Assembly (NCBI GenBank): GCA_903835005.1
Contig: CAILLK010000042.1
Coordinates: 1-64,000, forward strand
Source of the DNA: an uncultured Bacteroidota bacterium
Lineage (GTDB): Bacteria > Bacteroidota > Bacteroidia > Chitinophagales > Chitinophagaceae
Length of the DNA: 64,000 nucleotides
Direction: 5' to 3'
The translations under genes were made by a program, and so were the position numbers. Every line of letters begins with the position of its first letter. Position 1 is the first letter of the stretch. The notes beneath the pieces are model-generated. The model worked only from the letters and a program-made list of their open reading frames with translations, ran no database searches and was not told the origin of the DNA. Of this stretch, positions 9,334 to 17,997 are shown one piece after another.

Positions 9334-11043
9334 TTGAAAAAGGAAATCTATGCTTTGATTTTAGTTCTCTTTACCCAAACAGTATTTGGGCAGGACTATT
9401 GGATGTATATCCCTAAAGATAATTTTAATAATCAAAAATGGAGTTTTGATCTTGGCTACCTTGGTTCAGTAAATTTTTTTCAAAAACTAACCTATAACAA
9501 CCCAACCGGAAATTACGACAATCCTATAAATGCGAATATCAAAAGTCCTAAGTTCAATAGTGGTAGTATGACAGGTATTGAAGTCACCGGCGGATATTTT
9601 TTTGGTCTTAAAAAAATGTTTGGCGTAGGTTCTGGTGTTATATTTCTTCAACAAACAGGAAAAATTACTCAGGATAGCATTCACATAGAGTATCAATCTC
9701 AGGATTTTCAAGGAAAAACTTTCAGACAGATTATTTCTTCAAATGGCCAAATACAAGAATCTATAAACCTATCTAACCTAAATATCCCTCTATTATTTAA
9801 ATTTCGAAAAAAGATCTCTGGTTTTATTGGTTTTTCTGCCGATCTTGGTTTTTTATTTAACCCAAATCTCAAATCATTTTCAGTAAAGAATAACTATTCC
9901 ACTACCGCATCGTTTGATTACGAAGCTATATACCAATACCTGCGTGATGCCAATGGAAACTATATAGCTGTTTATGATAATTCGCCAATTCCTTCCTCAA
10001 GCAATGATTGGTTTATTACAAGAAAACAGTACCAGGACAGTAACCCCATTAATATGAATAGTCAGTTCGATAGTTTATATAAACAGGGATATTATGTCGG
10101 GCTTAAAATGAAGCCTAAAAACCCTAGCGGGAATAATCCTTCCTCTAAATTCTCAGGTGGAATAATATTCAGGCCACAGGTAAATCTGTACCTACATCGT
10201 TCAATTTCTGTTAATCTAGGCGGCTACTATTTATACCAACAATCCAATAATTCAGCTAACAACAATTATCGCATTACAGATAAAGTTGGAAGTTACAGTT
10301 CAATGCTGAATGGTGTTACTAAAACTACAACTCAATCATATGGTTTTAACCTTGGGATAAGTATTCTTTTTGGGAGAAGGGATAGTGATGGGGATGGTAT
10401 TCCAGACCGTAAAGACTGGTGCCCCTATGCACCGGGGCCTCGCATATTTAATGGATGTCCAGATTCAGACGGAGATGGTATTCCTGACATCAATGATTCT
10501 TGCCCACATCAGGCTGGGCCGGTTGCTACTTTTGGTTGTCCTGACACTGATGGAGATGGAGTGGCTGACAAATGGGATAAGTGTCCGGGGACTCCGTTAA
10601 AAGTAAAAGTTGATAAAAATGGTTGCCCCTTAGATAGGGATAAAGATGGCGTTGCTGATTACCTTGACTATTGCCCAGATATTAAAGGAAATAAAGAAAA
10701 TTTTGGTTGTCCAGACACCTTATTTCAAAAGGCAATAGAGTTTCAGAATGCCAAAGCAATAATATCAAAATCATCGGATTCATTGATGAAAGTTGCGTTA
10801 ACAATTCTGCAAAAAAATCCAAGAGTAGATATTTCAATTATTGGGGTCATTGATAAACCAGATAAATCACAAAAAATAAAGGAACTTTCTGATGAACGTG
10901 CGAAAACAATAATAAAGTTTTTTACCGATAACGGTGTTATGAAATCCAGACTTCTGAATAATAGATTATGGAATAATGCTAAAGATAAAACTCAATCAGA
11001 AAATCAAAGGGCAACAATCAAATTGAAGTACAGAATGAAGTAA
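9334..11043 (+). CDS. OmpA-family outer membrane protein with TSP3 repeats
   Basis: The ORF track starts at 9259, inside the previous gene. I prefer the TTG at 9334, which leaves a 23-base gap and begins a clean signal peptide (KKEIYALILVLFTQTVFGQ). A ~330-residue beta-barrel-like region with alternating aromatic strands comes next, then four calcium-binding thrombospondin type-3 units (DSDGDGIPD, DTDGDGVAD, DKDGVADYLD). The protein ends with a ~100-residue OmpA-like domain. That domain keeps ELSDERA but has lost the usual TD..G...N signature and the final NRRVE (here NQRATIKL), so peptidoglycan binding may be weak. Its position directly after a giant T9SS protein suggests a surface anchor or partner role. 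Confidence 0.8.
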   Translation: MKKEIYALILVLFTQTVFGQDYWMYIPKDNFNNQKWSFDLGYLGSVNFFQKLTYNNPTGNYDNPINANIKSPKFNSGSMTGIEVTGGYFFGLKKMFGVGSGVIFLQQTGKITQDSIHIEYQSQDFQGKTFRQIISSNGQIQESINLSNLNIPLLFKFRKKISGFIGFSADLGFLFNPNLKSFSVKNNYSTTASFDYEAIYQYLRDANGNYIAVYDNSPIPSSSNDWFITRKQYQDSNPINMNSQFDSLYKQGYYVGLKMKPKNPSGNNPSSKFSGGIIFRPQVNLYLHRSISVNLGGYYLYQQSNNSANNNYRITDKVGSYSSMLNGVTKTTTQSYGFNLGISILFGRRDSDGDGIPDRKDWCPYAPGPRIFNGCPDSDGDGIPDINDSCPHQAGPVATFGCPDTDGDGVADKWDKCPGTPLKVKVDKNGCPLDRDKDGVADYLDYCPDIKGNKENFGCPDTLFQKAIEFQNAKAIISKSSDSLMKVALTILQKNPRVDISIIGVIDKPDKSQKIKELSDERAKTIIKFFTDNGVMKSRLLNNRLWNNAKDKTQSENQRATIKLKYRMK

Positions 11044-11120
11044 GATGTTTTTACTGATCCAATTTCATACATATGTGCTAATTGAAAACAAATTATAGTT
11101 AAAAACTAAATATAAGTTAG

Positions 11121-12488
11121 ATGAAACAGAAATTTTACCCGATTATTTTAGTGCATTATTTGCTAATTGCTTTTAATGCAAATGCACAAGTAATTACCAC
11201 CATTGCCGGAGACGGCACGGCGGCATTCGGTGGCGACTCCGGACTTGCGACAGTAGCTAAACTAAACTTACCAACTGATATAAAAATTGATGGTTCCGGA
11301 AATGTTTATATCGCGGATTTCGCCAATAATCGTGTTCGCAAAATAAATACCGCAGGAGTCATTTCTACAGTTGCAGGCACCGGAACTGCAGGATTCAGCG
11401 GCGACAATACCAATGCTACTGCTGCCGAGTTGAATAACCCACAAGGACTAGCGATTGATCTATCCGGGAATATTTTTATTGCCGATGCAGGAAATCAACG
11501 AATCCGAAAAATAAATAGTTTGGGAATTATTACAACCGTTGTTGGTAATGGCACATCAGGTTATAGCGGAGATAATGTGCTCGCTACGTCAGCCCAATTG
11601 AATTCTCCAATTTCTGTAGCTGTCGATAATGCCGGCAATTTATTTATCAGTGATGAATCTAATAATCGTATCCGAAAAGTAAACAGTTCCGGAACAATTA
11701 CAACGATCGCCGGTAATGGTACCGCGAGCTTTGGCGGGGATGGCGGAGCAGCGACTGCCGCTATGTTGAATAGTCCGGCATTCATTGCCTTGAGTTCGAC
11801 CGGAGATTTGTATGTCGGTGATTTTGATAATAATCGCGTCAGAAAAATATCCTTTTCATCTGGAGTTATCACCACCGTGGCTGGAAATGGAACATTTGGC
11901 TCTACTGGAGATGGCGGTGCTGCGACCGCTGCAACCCTAAGTAATCCCAGTGGGGTTGCTATTGACGGGATTGGCAATGTCTACATTTCAGAAACTGGTG
12001 ATGGTAAAATTCGGAAAATAAATGCCTCGGGGATTATTTCTCCGTATTCAGGAAATGGAATATCAAGTTATGGAGGCGATAATGGACCAGCGACTGCTGC
12101 TGAATTAAATACTCCCCAGGGATTAGCCATTGATGGCAGCAATCGTTTGTATATAGCCGATGAATACAATAACCGTATTCGTAAAGTAACAAATATCAGT
12201 TTAGATATTAACCCAGTACCTTATGAAAATACCATAACACTTTTGCCAAATCCAAATAATGGTGAATTCAGGATAGTTGGTAAAATAGGAACAACAACAG
12301 AAGAAGATGTTACAATTGAGATTTATGATTTGATTGGACACAAAATATACAATGAAAGATTGATTAAGTACAGCGGCAATTTGAATGAACAAATTCAACT
12401 AAGTGGAATTGTTTCCAATGGCATGTATATACTCACTATTCAATCTCTAACTGAAAATAGAAGCTTTCATTTAATGATTGAAAATTAA
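11121..12488 (+). CDS. NHL-repeat beta-propeller protein, T9SS cargo
   Basis: 455 residues: a signal peptide (YPIILVHYLLIAFNANAQ), six NHL repeats of ~56 residues, each with a glycine-rich GDG/SGDN turn, a GNVYIAD-like strand and NNRVRKIN, and a C-terminal T9SS type A sorting domain (LLPNPNNGEFRIVG to FHLMIEN). Six repeats match a closed six-bladed propeller. NHL propellers bind proteins, glycans or nucleic acids, but the ligand here is unknown. It lies ~77 bases after the OmpA-family gene on the same strand and may share a surface complex with it. The sorting domain resembles the one at 57105 more than the one at 1514. Confidence 0.85.
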   Translation: MKQKFYPIILVHYLLIAFNANAQVITTIAGDGTAAFGGDSGLATVAKLNLPTDIKIDGSGNVYIADFANNRVRKINTAGVISTVAGTGTAGFSGDNTNATAAELNNPQGLAIDLSGNIFIADAGNQRIRKINSLGIITTVVGNGTSGYSGDNVLATSAQLNSPISVAVDNAGNLFISDESNNRIRKVNSSGTITTIAGNGTASFGGDGGAATAAMLNSPAFIALSSTGDLYVGDFDNNRVRKISFSSGVITTVAGNGTFGSTGDGGAATAATLSNPSGVAIDGIGNVYISETGDGKIRKINASGIISPYSGNGISSYGGDNGPATAAELNTPQGLAIDGSNRLYIADEYNNRIRKVTNISLDINPVPYENTITLLPNPNNGEFRIVGKIGTTTEEDVTIEIYDLIGHKIYNERLIKYSGNLNEQIQLSGIVSNGMYILTIQSLTENRSFHLMIEN

Positions 12489-12604
12489 TATACCGTTGAA
12501 TTTCTTTCTCCAACTTAATCAATTCTTTACCCAGATTATTTTTATGAAGAATTATATCCATTAGACTTTTAACTACAGATTTTACAAACAAAAAAACATA
12601 TTGT

Positions 12605-13195
12605 ATGTTCGGTGATTTAATTTTCGAGCTTGTAAAATACTTGCTCATACTCTTAGTCATTTACACCTTTATAACTTACATAATAAGCCCACGGCGCACT
12701 TTCGGCAATATCCATTCTAGGTGGCATAAAACCTTTGAGTTTCAATTCTCAGCAAAAGAGTTCTATATAGAAGTGAAGGCAGCGATAGAAAATACTGGCA
12801 TTGACAGCACCGTCATGGATTATGTCCATTATTCAAGCACAACCAGCCTATTTTCATCTAATCGGGTATACTTACAAGTCAAGCGGGGTGATCAGATGTT
12901 TCTCATCTGTGCCGCGCCCTTTGGTAAAGGGTTCTTTGTTTCCTGGTGGATGGGTGAACCACTTAATTTCATGAAGGACCTGATACCCCGTATTCCGAGG
13001 ATCGGACCAGCCCTTGCCATGTGGATGTACAGGAAGACCTTCTTCATGATGGATACGGACAACATGTTCAAAGACTGCATCCGGGAATGCATCAATGAAG
13101 TAGTAGGCAAAATCGCAAATGACAAAGGTGTTCGGGGAATTTCAGAACTCGGTAACGAACCCATATATATTCCTCTCAAAGATCGGTTTAGCTAA
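12605..13195 (+). CDS. Membrane-anchored partner of the VirD4-like ATPase
   Basis: 196 residues with one N-terminal transmembrane helix (around YLLILLVIYTFITYII) and a ~160-residue cytoplasmic-looking domain containing the blocks VYLQVKRGDQMFLICAAPFG and FFVSWWMGEP. Its stop overlaps the start of the next gene as TAATG, so the two are translationally coupled. I do not recognise the family. By position it could anchor or regulate the ATPase at the membrane, the job of small membrane partners in conjugation systems. That role is inferred from context only. Confidence 0.7.
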   Translation: MFGDLIFELVKYLLILLVIYTFITYIISPRRTFGNIHSRWHKTFEFQFSAKEFYIEVKAAIENTGIDSTVMDYVHYSSTTSLFSSNRVYLQVKRGDQMFLICAAPFGKGFFVSWWMGEPLNFMKDLIPRIPRIGPALAMWMYRKTFFMMDTDNMFKDCIRECINEVVGKIANDKGVRGISELGNEPIYIPLKDRFS

Positions 13196-16100
13196 TGCTC
13201 CCTTCACTTTCCGAACAGCTCACCGCCCAATTCTACCGTTGGGAGCAGAAGGGAAGAGGGTGGCAGTACTTTGAAGAGCCGGTTGACCTAGAACCCCACT
13301 TCCATCCGTTCTTCGGGCACTTTGCGCTAGCCCAACCCAAGTCAATTGACGATGGCCGGAGGCATACTTTGTTTAGCTGGATAGCAGAATCAATAAGAGG
13401 CAAACCTGAGCTGGAACCAGAACCGGAAGACTACGAAGAGAACGAATTCCTAGCCCACCAATTTGACTGCGATGATGAACTCATCACATATTCCATTGCC
13501 CTACCGAAAGGAGCAAAGGTTGACCCGGTAGCAACACAACAGTTGCTCCTAATGCTTTCCTACAGTCGGTATCCCATATCCTTTGAAATATGCGGAAGCA
13601 TCACCAGTATTTCGTTTCAACTTGCATGCCGGGAGTCAGATGCCATCCACGTACAAAGCCAGGTCAAAGCTTACTTCCCGGAGAGCATCATCAAAGAACG
13701 ACCGGATATAATAAAGGACATAATAAGCCAGGAGGAAAAGTGTGCCTCAATCCTACACTACGGTCTAAAGGACGAATTCATGAGGCCACTTGCCATGAAG
13801 GATTCACTTAAACCTGACCCGCTCATTGGCTTACTAGGAACCCTCGAACACCTTCATAGTGGCGAGTATGCCGTCGTTCAGATACTCTTCCAGGGAACAG
13901 TAAACCCCTGGGCAGAGAGCATCATTAGAGCCGTGACAGATGGTAGTGGCAAACCATTCTTTGAGAATGCACCGGAGATGGTACCTCTTGCTAAAGAGAA
14001 GATATCCAGCCCCTTGTTCGGCGTTACCATGAGAGTAATGGGAGTAGGCCATAGCGAAGAGAACGCACTCCATATATCCAATATGGTAGGAAGTGCGTTC
14101 GGGCGTTTATATTTTTCAGAATGGAACTCCCTCATAAAACTAAATCCACCAATAGATTTCGCAACCCATGTCCAAGATTTCCTGTATCGTGAATCCCACC
14201 AAGTAGGTATGCTCCTAAACAGTCGTGAACTTGCAACCGTTGTTCACCTGCCTGGAGACACAATAGCATCCCAAAAACTAGAAAGGGACACCAGGAAAAC
14301 CAAAGTATCACCGGCTATATCCGAAGGCCATAAGTTAGTCTTAGGTCTGAATGAACACCAAGGCAAGGAGAAGCTTGTAACAGTTAGTTCAGAACAACGG
14401 CTGAGACATACCCACCTCATTGGAGCCACCGGCACTGGAAAATCTACCCTGCTGCACTCGATGATTGTGGATGACATTAGGCAAGAAAATGGAGTAGCTG
14501 TACTTGATCCCCATGGCGACCTCATTGAAAGCATACTGGCATATATCCCGGTACAGCGGCACAGAGATGTCATAGTCATTGACCCCTCAGATGGAGAATA
14601 TCCGGTTGGGTTCAATATCCTATCCGCTCATTCAGAGATTGAGAAGGATATACTGTCATCCGATCTTGTATCTGTATTCAAACGACTTAGCACTAGTTGG
14701 GGAGATCAAATGAACAGTGTATTTGCCAATGCCATACTAGCCATATTGGAGAGCAAGGAAGGTGGAACCCTCATTGACCTAAGACGGTTTCTGGTGGAGA
14801 AAAGTTTCAGGGACACCTACCTTAAAACCGTCTCAGACCCGAGTGTAGTTTACTACTGGCAGAAGGAGTTCCCATTGCTCAAATCCGGCTCTGTAGGGCC
14901 TATTCTGACCCGTTTAGACACCTTCCTGAGGCCTAAACTCATACGGAACATGGTAGCCCAAAAGAAGGGCTTAGATTTCGAGAATATTTTAGACACCCAA
15001 AAGATATTGCTCATTAAGCTTTCCCAGGGACTAATAGGCACCGAGAACAGCTATCTCTTAGGCACTTTCTTTGTCACTAAGATATATCAGGCGGCAATGG
15101 CCCGGCAAATACAGAGTAAGGGAGATCGGAAGGACTTTTTCCTCTATGTCGATGAGTTCCAGAATTTCATTACGCCATCCATGAGCCTTATACTATCCGG
15201 TGCCAGGAAATACCACCTGGGTCTTATTTTGGCCCATCAGGATATGACTCAGCTTAATAAGTACGACACAGAACTTGCCAGTTCTGTTGTATCCAATGCA
15301 GGTACCAGAATATGTTTCAGGCTGGGAGATACCGATGCCAAACGCTTTGCAGCAGGGTTCTCCTACTTTGATGCCGAGGATCTGGAGAACCTCAATACCG
15401 GACAAGCTATAGCCCGGATTGAACGGCCTGAGAATGACTTTAGCTTATCGACCTTCCCCCAACCATATATTGAGCCAGAAAGAGCAGCATCGAATATGGA
15501 GGCTGTCATTGCCCTTTCTAGAGAAACATATGGGACACCGAAAGAGGAAGTAGAGTCTCAGCTTGCATCGCTATTAGATTCCTTGCAGGAAGTTAAAGAG
15601 GAAGTACCAGCACCAAAACCTGAAAAGAAAGAAGTACCAATAAAAGCTAAACCGGCAGAACCCAATGAATTTCCGGTTAAATATACCCAAGAAGAAATAT
15701 CCCAAAAGAAGGAAGAGAGCCAGCATAGATACCTGCAGACTCTTATTAAGAAGATGGCAGAAGCCCGAGGCTACAAGGCTCTCCTTGAAGAACTGACACC
15801 AGATGGCAAAGGCAGAGTAGATGTACACTTAGAAAGGAACACCAAACGGATTGCAGTAGAAATATGTAATACCACTGAGCCAGATTGGGAGGTGCATAAC
15901 ATACAGAAATGCGCTGAGGCTGGATATGACTTAATTGTAGCTTGCTCCAATGAAAAGAAGACGCTGGAGAACATTCGAAAAAAGGTTGAAACCATACTTA
16001 ATACGGCAATACAAAGTAAACTGGTTTATTTTGAACCGGAAGCCTTGTTCCAATATCTTGATCAGGAACTTGCCAAGGAGGCCTCGACCGAAGTCCGGAC

Positions 16101-16221
16101 TAAGGGCTACAGGGTAAAGGTTGAATATTCGGCTGTTTCAGGGGATGAGGCTTCACACATGAGTAATTCGATTGTGAAGACAGTTAGTGAGGCGGCAAGG
16201 AAAAAAGAGAAGCGGAAATAA
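13195..16221 (+). CDS. VirD4/HerA-like DNA-translocating ATPase with nuclease-like C-terminus
   Basis: 1,008 residues. The first ~400 are an N-terminal domain with no motif I know. Walker A is GATGTGKST (~408-416), followed by VAVLDPHGDL. Walker B is FFLYVDEFQNF (~645-655), followed by GARKYHLGLILAHQD. This order is typical of type IV secretion coupling / TraG-TraD / HerA-like ATPases. After a low-complexity hinge rich in Lys, Pro and Glu (~800-850), the last ~150 residues look like a PD-(D/E)XK fold (GRVDVHLE...IAVEICN). The usual ExK is ExC here, so catalysis is uncertain. The gene is coupled to the membrane protein before it. The likely role is moving DNA of the element. Confidence 0.8.
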   Translation: MLPSLSEQLTAQFYRWEQKGRGWQYFEEPVDLEPHFHPFFGHFALAQPKSIDDGRRHTLFSWIAESIRGKPELEPEPEDYEENEFLAHQFDCDDELITYSIALPKGAKVDPVATQQLLLMLSYSRYPISFEICGSITSISFQLACRESDAIHVQSQVKAYFPESIIKERPDIIKDIISQEEKCASILHYGLKDEFMRPLAMKDSLKPDPLIGLLGTLEHLHSGEYAVVQILFQGTVNPWAESIIRAVTDGSGKPFFENAPEMVPLAKEKISSPLFGVTMRVMGVGHSEENALHISNMVGSAFGRLYFSEWNSLIKLNPPIDFATHVQDFLYRESHQVGMLLNSRELATVVHLPGDTIASQKLERDTRKTKVSPAISEGHKLVLGLNEHQGKEKLVTVSSEQRLRHTHLIGATGTGKSTLLHSMIVDDIRQENGVAVLDPHGDLIESILAYIPVQRHRDVIVIDPSDGEYPVGFNILSAHSEIEKDILSSDLVSVFKRLSTSWGDQMNSVFANAILAILESKEGGTLIDLRRFLVEKSFRDTYLKTVSDPSVVYYWQKEFPLLKSGSVGPILTRLDTFLRPKLIRNMVAQKKGLDFENILDTQKILLIKLSQGLIGTENSYLLGTFFVTKIYQAAMARQIQSKGDRKDFFLYVDEFQNFITPSMSLILSGARKYHLGLILAHQDMTQLNKYDTELASSVVSNAGTRICFRLGDTDAKRFAAGFSYFDAEDLENLNTGQAIARIERPENDFSLSTFPQPYIEPERAASNMEAVIALSRETYGTPKEEVESQLASLLDSLQEVKEEVPAPKPEKKEVPIKAKPAEPNEFPVKYTQEEISQKKEESQHRYLQTLIKKMAEARGYKALLEELTPDGKGRVDVHLERNTKRIAVEICNTTEPDWEVHNIQKCAEAGYDLIVACSNEKKTLENIRKKVETILNTAIQSKLVYFEPEALFQYLDQELAKEASTEVRTKGYRVKVEYSAVSGDEASHMSNSIVKTVSEAARKKEKRK

Positions 16222-16258
16222 ATACAAATAGTTCTCAAACTCTCATTAATTTTAAAAA

Positions 16259-16981
16259 ATGTTGAGATCACCAAATTTGGAAAAATTTTTGTCATTAAAA
16301 TGGTTTCTAGAACCAATCAAATATTTGTTGCTCTTTTTATCATCACTGGCAATAGTTTTTACACTTATAAAAGCATCAAACCTCCATTGGGATTTTTCGC
16401 CTAATGGGTTTCATAAATTTATTGCACTTTACAGTGATTATTCAATATTATTTGCAGCAACATTTATCATCATCAACGTCCAACTTATCCTAAGGCAACA
16501 GACGATTACAGAAAATGAAAATAAAAAAAAGTGGCAGGTTGAAGAAACCAATGCCTCATTAATCCAGTGCCAAATTTTTCTTAATGACATTCAACTGGTA
16601 TACAGAGATTTTCTTAAAACTGGCATTTATGATGGGATGACTATCGAGTGGCCAGGATTAACAGATATTACACGTGAAGGTTTGAAAGCAACGTATCCCC
16701 GTGCAAATGAAAAATTTCAAAAAATGGATAAGAACATATTCTATCAGTCGATGGTCCTGCTCCATAAATTAGACGCATTAGCGTCAATCTTTATTCACGG
16801 CTTTGCAGATATAAATACGGGAAAGAAAGCTATCGGTTATCTCTATTGTAAACAGATCGCATTTTTAATGGGAATAATCGCTTATTCAAGAGTGGATCAG
16901 GAATTATTTCAAAATATCTTGCAATTATACGATATTTGGAAGGATGAAAATTCAGCTACTTCATTAATTTTATACGATTAG
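16259..16981 (+). CDS. Two-helix membrane protein, unknown
   Basis: 240 residues with two N-terminal transmembrane helices (around YLLLFLSSLAIVFTLIKA and YSILFAATFIIINVQLIL), a short coiled stretch (RQQTITENENKKKWQVEE) and a ~160-residue cytoplasmic helical domain. This two-helix plus helical-sensor layout is common in membrane proteins of phage-defence loci, but I see no diagnostic motif. The next gene starts 6 bases after its stop, so they are very likely one operon. Confidence 0.65.
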   Translation: MLRSPNLEKFLSLKWFLEPIKYLLLFLSSLAIVFTLIKASNLHWDFSPNGFHKFIALYSDYSILFAATFIIINVQLILRQQTITENENKKKWQVEETNASLIQCQIFLNDIQLVYRDFLKTGIYDGMTIEWPGLTDITREGLKATYPRANEKFQKMDKNIFYQSMVLLHKLDALASIFIHGFADINTGKKAIGYLYCKQIAFLMGIIAYSRVDQELFQNILQLYDIWKDENSATSLILYD

Positions 16982-16987
16982 GATTTC

Positions 16988-17443
16988 ATGAGCTATAAAG
17001 AAAAACAGAAAAAAGTACGCGAGTACATTCCAACCAAAACCGAGTTATCGAATGAGACAATTCTTACCATCAATAATAAGGTTGACGGAATTAAATTCGA
17101 TATTCTCCATTACGAAGTGTTTCCATTTACAGTTGGTGAGAAAGATGCCCTGAACCAATACTTAAAAGGAGTTTTGATACAATTATGTGATGACAATATA
17201 ATAAGGCATGAAACTTGTGACGAACGTGATACCTATCATATGAACAAGATGAAGAAAGTGGATTATTATTATATTACCGGTAAAGGAATCAAGCTTTGTG
17301 ATACTAAATTGTTCAAGAACAGACCTTACTCTTATTTTAAAGCCATATCTTTTTTTGAACGAATCTTCACTAAATATTTACCGATTGGTATTTCTTTAAC
17401 GGCTCTGATTATTTCATACCTCGGTTTCATGCATAAAAAATAA
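16988..17443 (+). CDS. Small tail-anchored membrane protein, unknown
   Basis: 151 residues: a mixed alpha/beta soluble domain (~1-125) and a single C-terminal transmembrane helix (LPIGISLTALIISYLGFM) followed by HKK. The central part (LNQYLKGVLIQLCDDNIIRHE...YYYITGKGIKL) resembles a winged-helix shape, with helix, helix and beta-hairpin, but that is an impression from spacing and not a family match. It is in an operon with the preceding two-helix protein. Confidence 0.6.
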   Translation: MSYKEKQKKVREYIPTKTELSNETILTINNKVDGIKFDILHYEVFPFTVGEKDALNQYLKGVLIQLCDDNIIRHETCDERDTYHMNKMKKVDYYYITGKGIKLCDTKLFKNRPYSYFKAISFFERIFTKYLPIGISLTALIISYLGFMHKK

Positions 17444-17452
17444 TATTTTTCG

Positions 17453-17480
17453 TTGGCTAAATCAAAATTCCGTATTTTTG
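17453..17480 (+). promoter_or_regulatory. Bacteroidota-type promoter for the LRAT-like gene
   Basis: A perfect -7 box TATTTTTG (consensus TAnnTTTG) at 17473-17480 has a TTG at 17453, 17 bases upstream. This fits sigma-ABfr promoter layout. It starts only 10 bases after the preceding stop and 25 bases before the next ATG, so the LRAT-like gene is probably transcribed on its own. Confidence 0.6.
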
Positions 17481-17504
17481 ATTTTCAACTTTGAATAATA
17501 TTTT

Positions 17505-17990
17505 ATGAGGTACATGAGCACATTTAATCTGTTTAATGACAGGGTAGATATTATGCTATCTGATGGGGAAATAGTCACCCTATATTTCAATCAAAATAGC
17601 GGAAGAGCATACTATCGAAATAAATTACCGGCCATTAAGCATCCAGGCATTTATATTGGTAGTGATCAAAATGGAATTGAGTATTTTGCCCACAACCATC
17701 CTTTTCAGGGTAAGCCTACTTTGGTGCCAGGTATTGATTTCAGTGATGGTGCAAATATTTTTTTGTACCCCGAATTTGCCACTAACCCTCCTTTAAAAGT
17801 AATTGAGATCGCTTTAAACAGAATACTAAGCGCCGAAAAATATACACTAATGACATTTAATTGCCAAGATTTTGTAAACGAAGCGCTTATTAGTAAACGT
17901 AAATCGCCCGCTGTTAATAATTCGTTTGGGGGTATTTTTGCTATTTTACTTGCCGGGCTTTTGTTGAGTTTTGCCTCATCTTCTAAATAA
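17505..17990 (+). CDS. LRAT/NlpC-P60-like papain-fold protein with C-terminal membrane helix
   Basis: 161 residues. The middle has KHPGIYIGSDQNGIEYFAHN, which matches the His block of the permuted papain fold (H-xx-IYIG...xF), and later FNCQDFVNEAL, which matches the Cys block (NCEHFV in LRAT/HRASLS enzymes). Catalytic candidates are therefore that His and the Cys in NCQDF. A hydrophobic segment near the C-terminus (GGIFAILLAGLLLSFA) can anchor it to the membrane, as in HRAS-like phospholipases. Likely activity is acyl transfer or thiol hydrolysis on a lipid or peptide; the substrate is unknown. It ends 8 bases before the convergent DUF6602-like gene. Starts at 17505 and 17514 are both possible. 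Confidence 0.6.
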   Translation: MRYMSTFNLFNDRVDIMLSDGEIVTLYFNQNSGRAYYRNKLPAIKHPGIYIGSDQNGIEYFAHNHPFQGKPTLVPGIDFSDGANIFLYPEFATNPPLKVIEIALNRILSAEKYTLMTFNCQDFVNEALISKRKSPAVNNSFGGIFAILLAGLLLSFASSSK

Positions 17991-17997
17991 ATATTAT

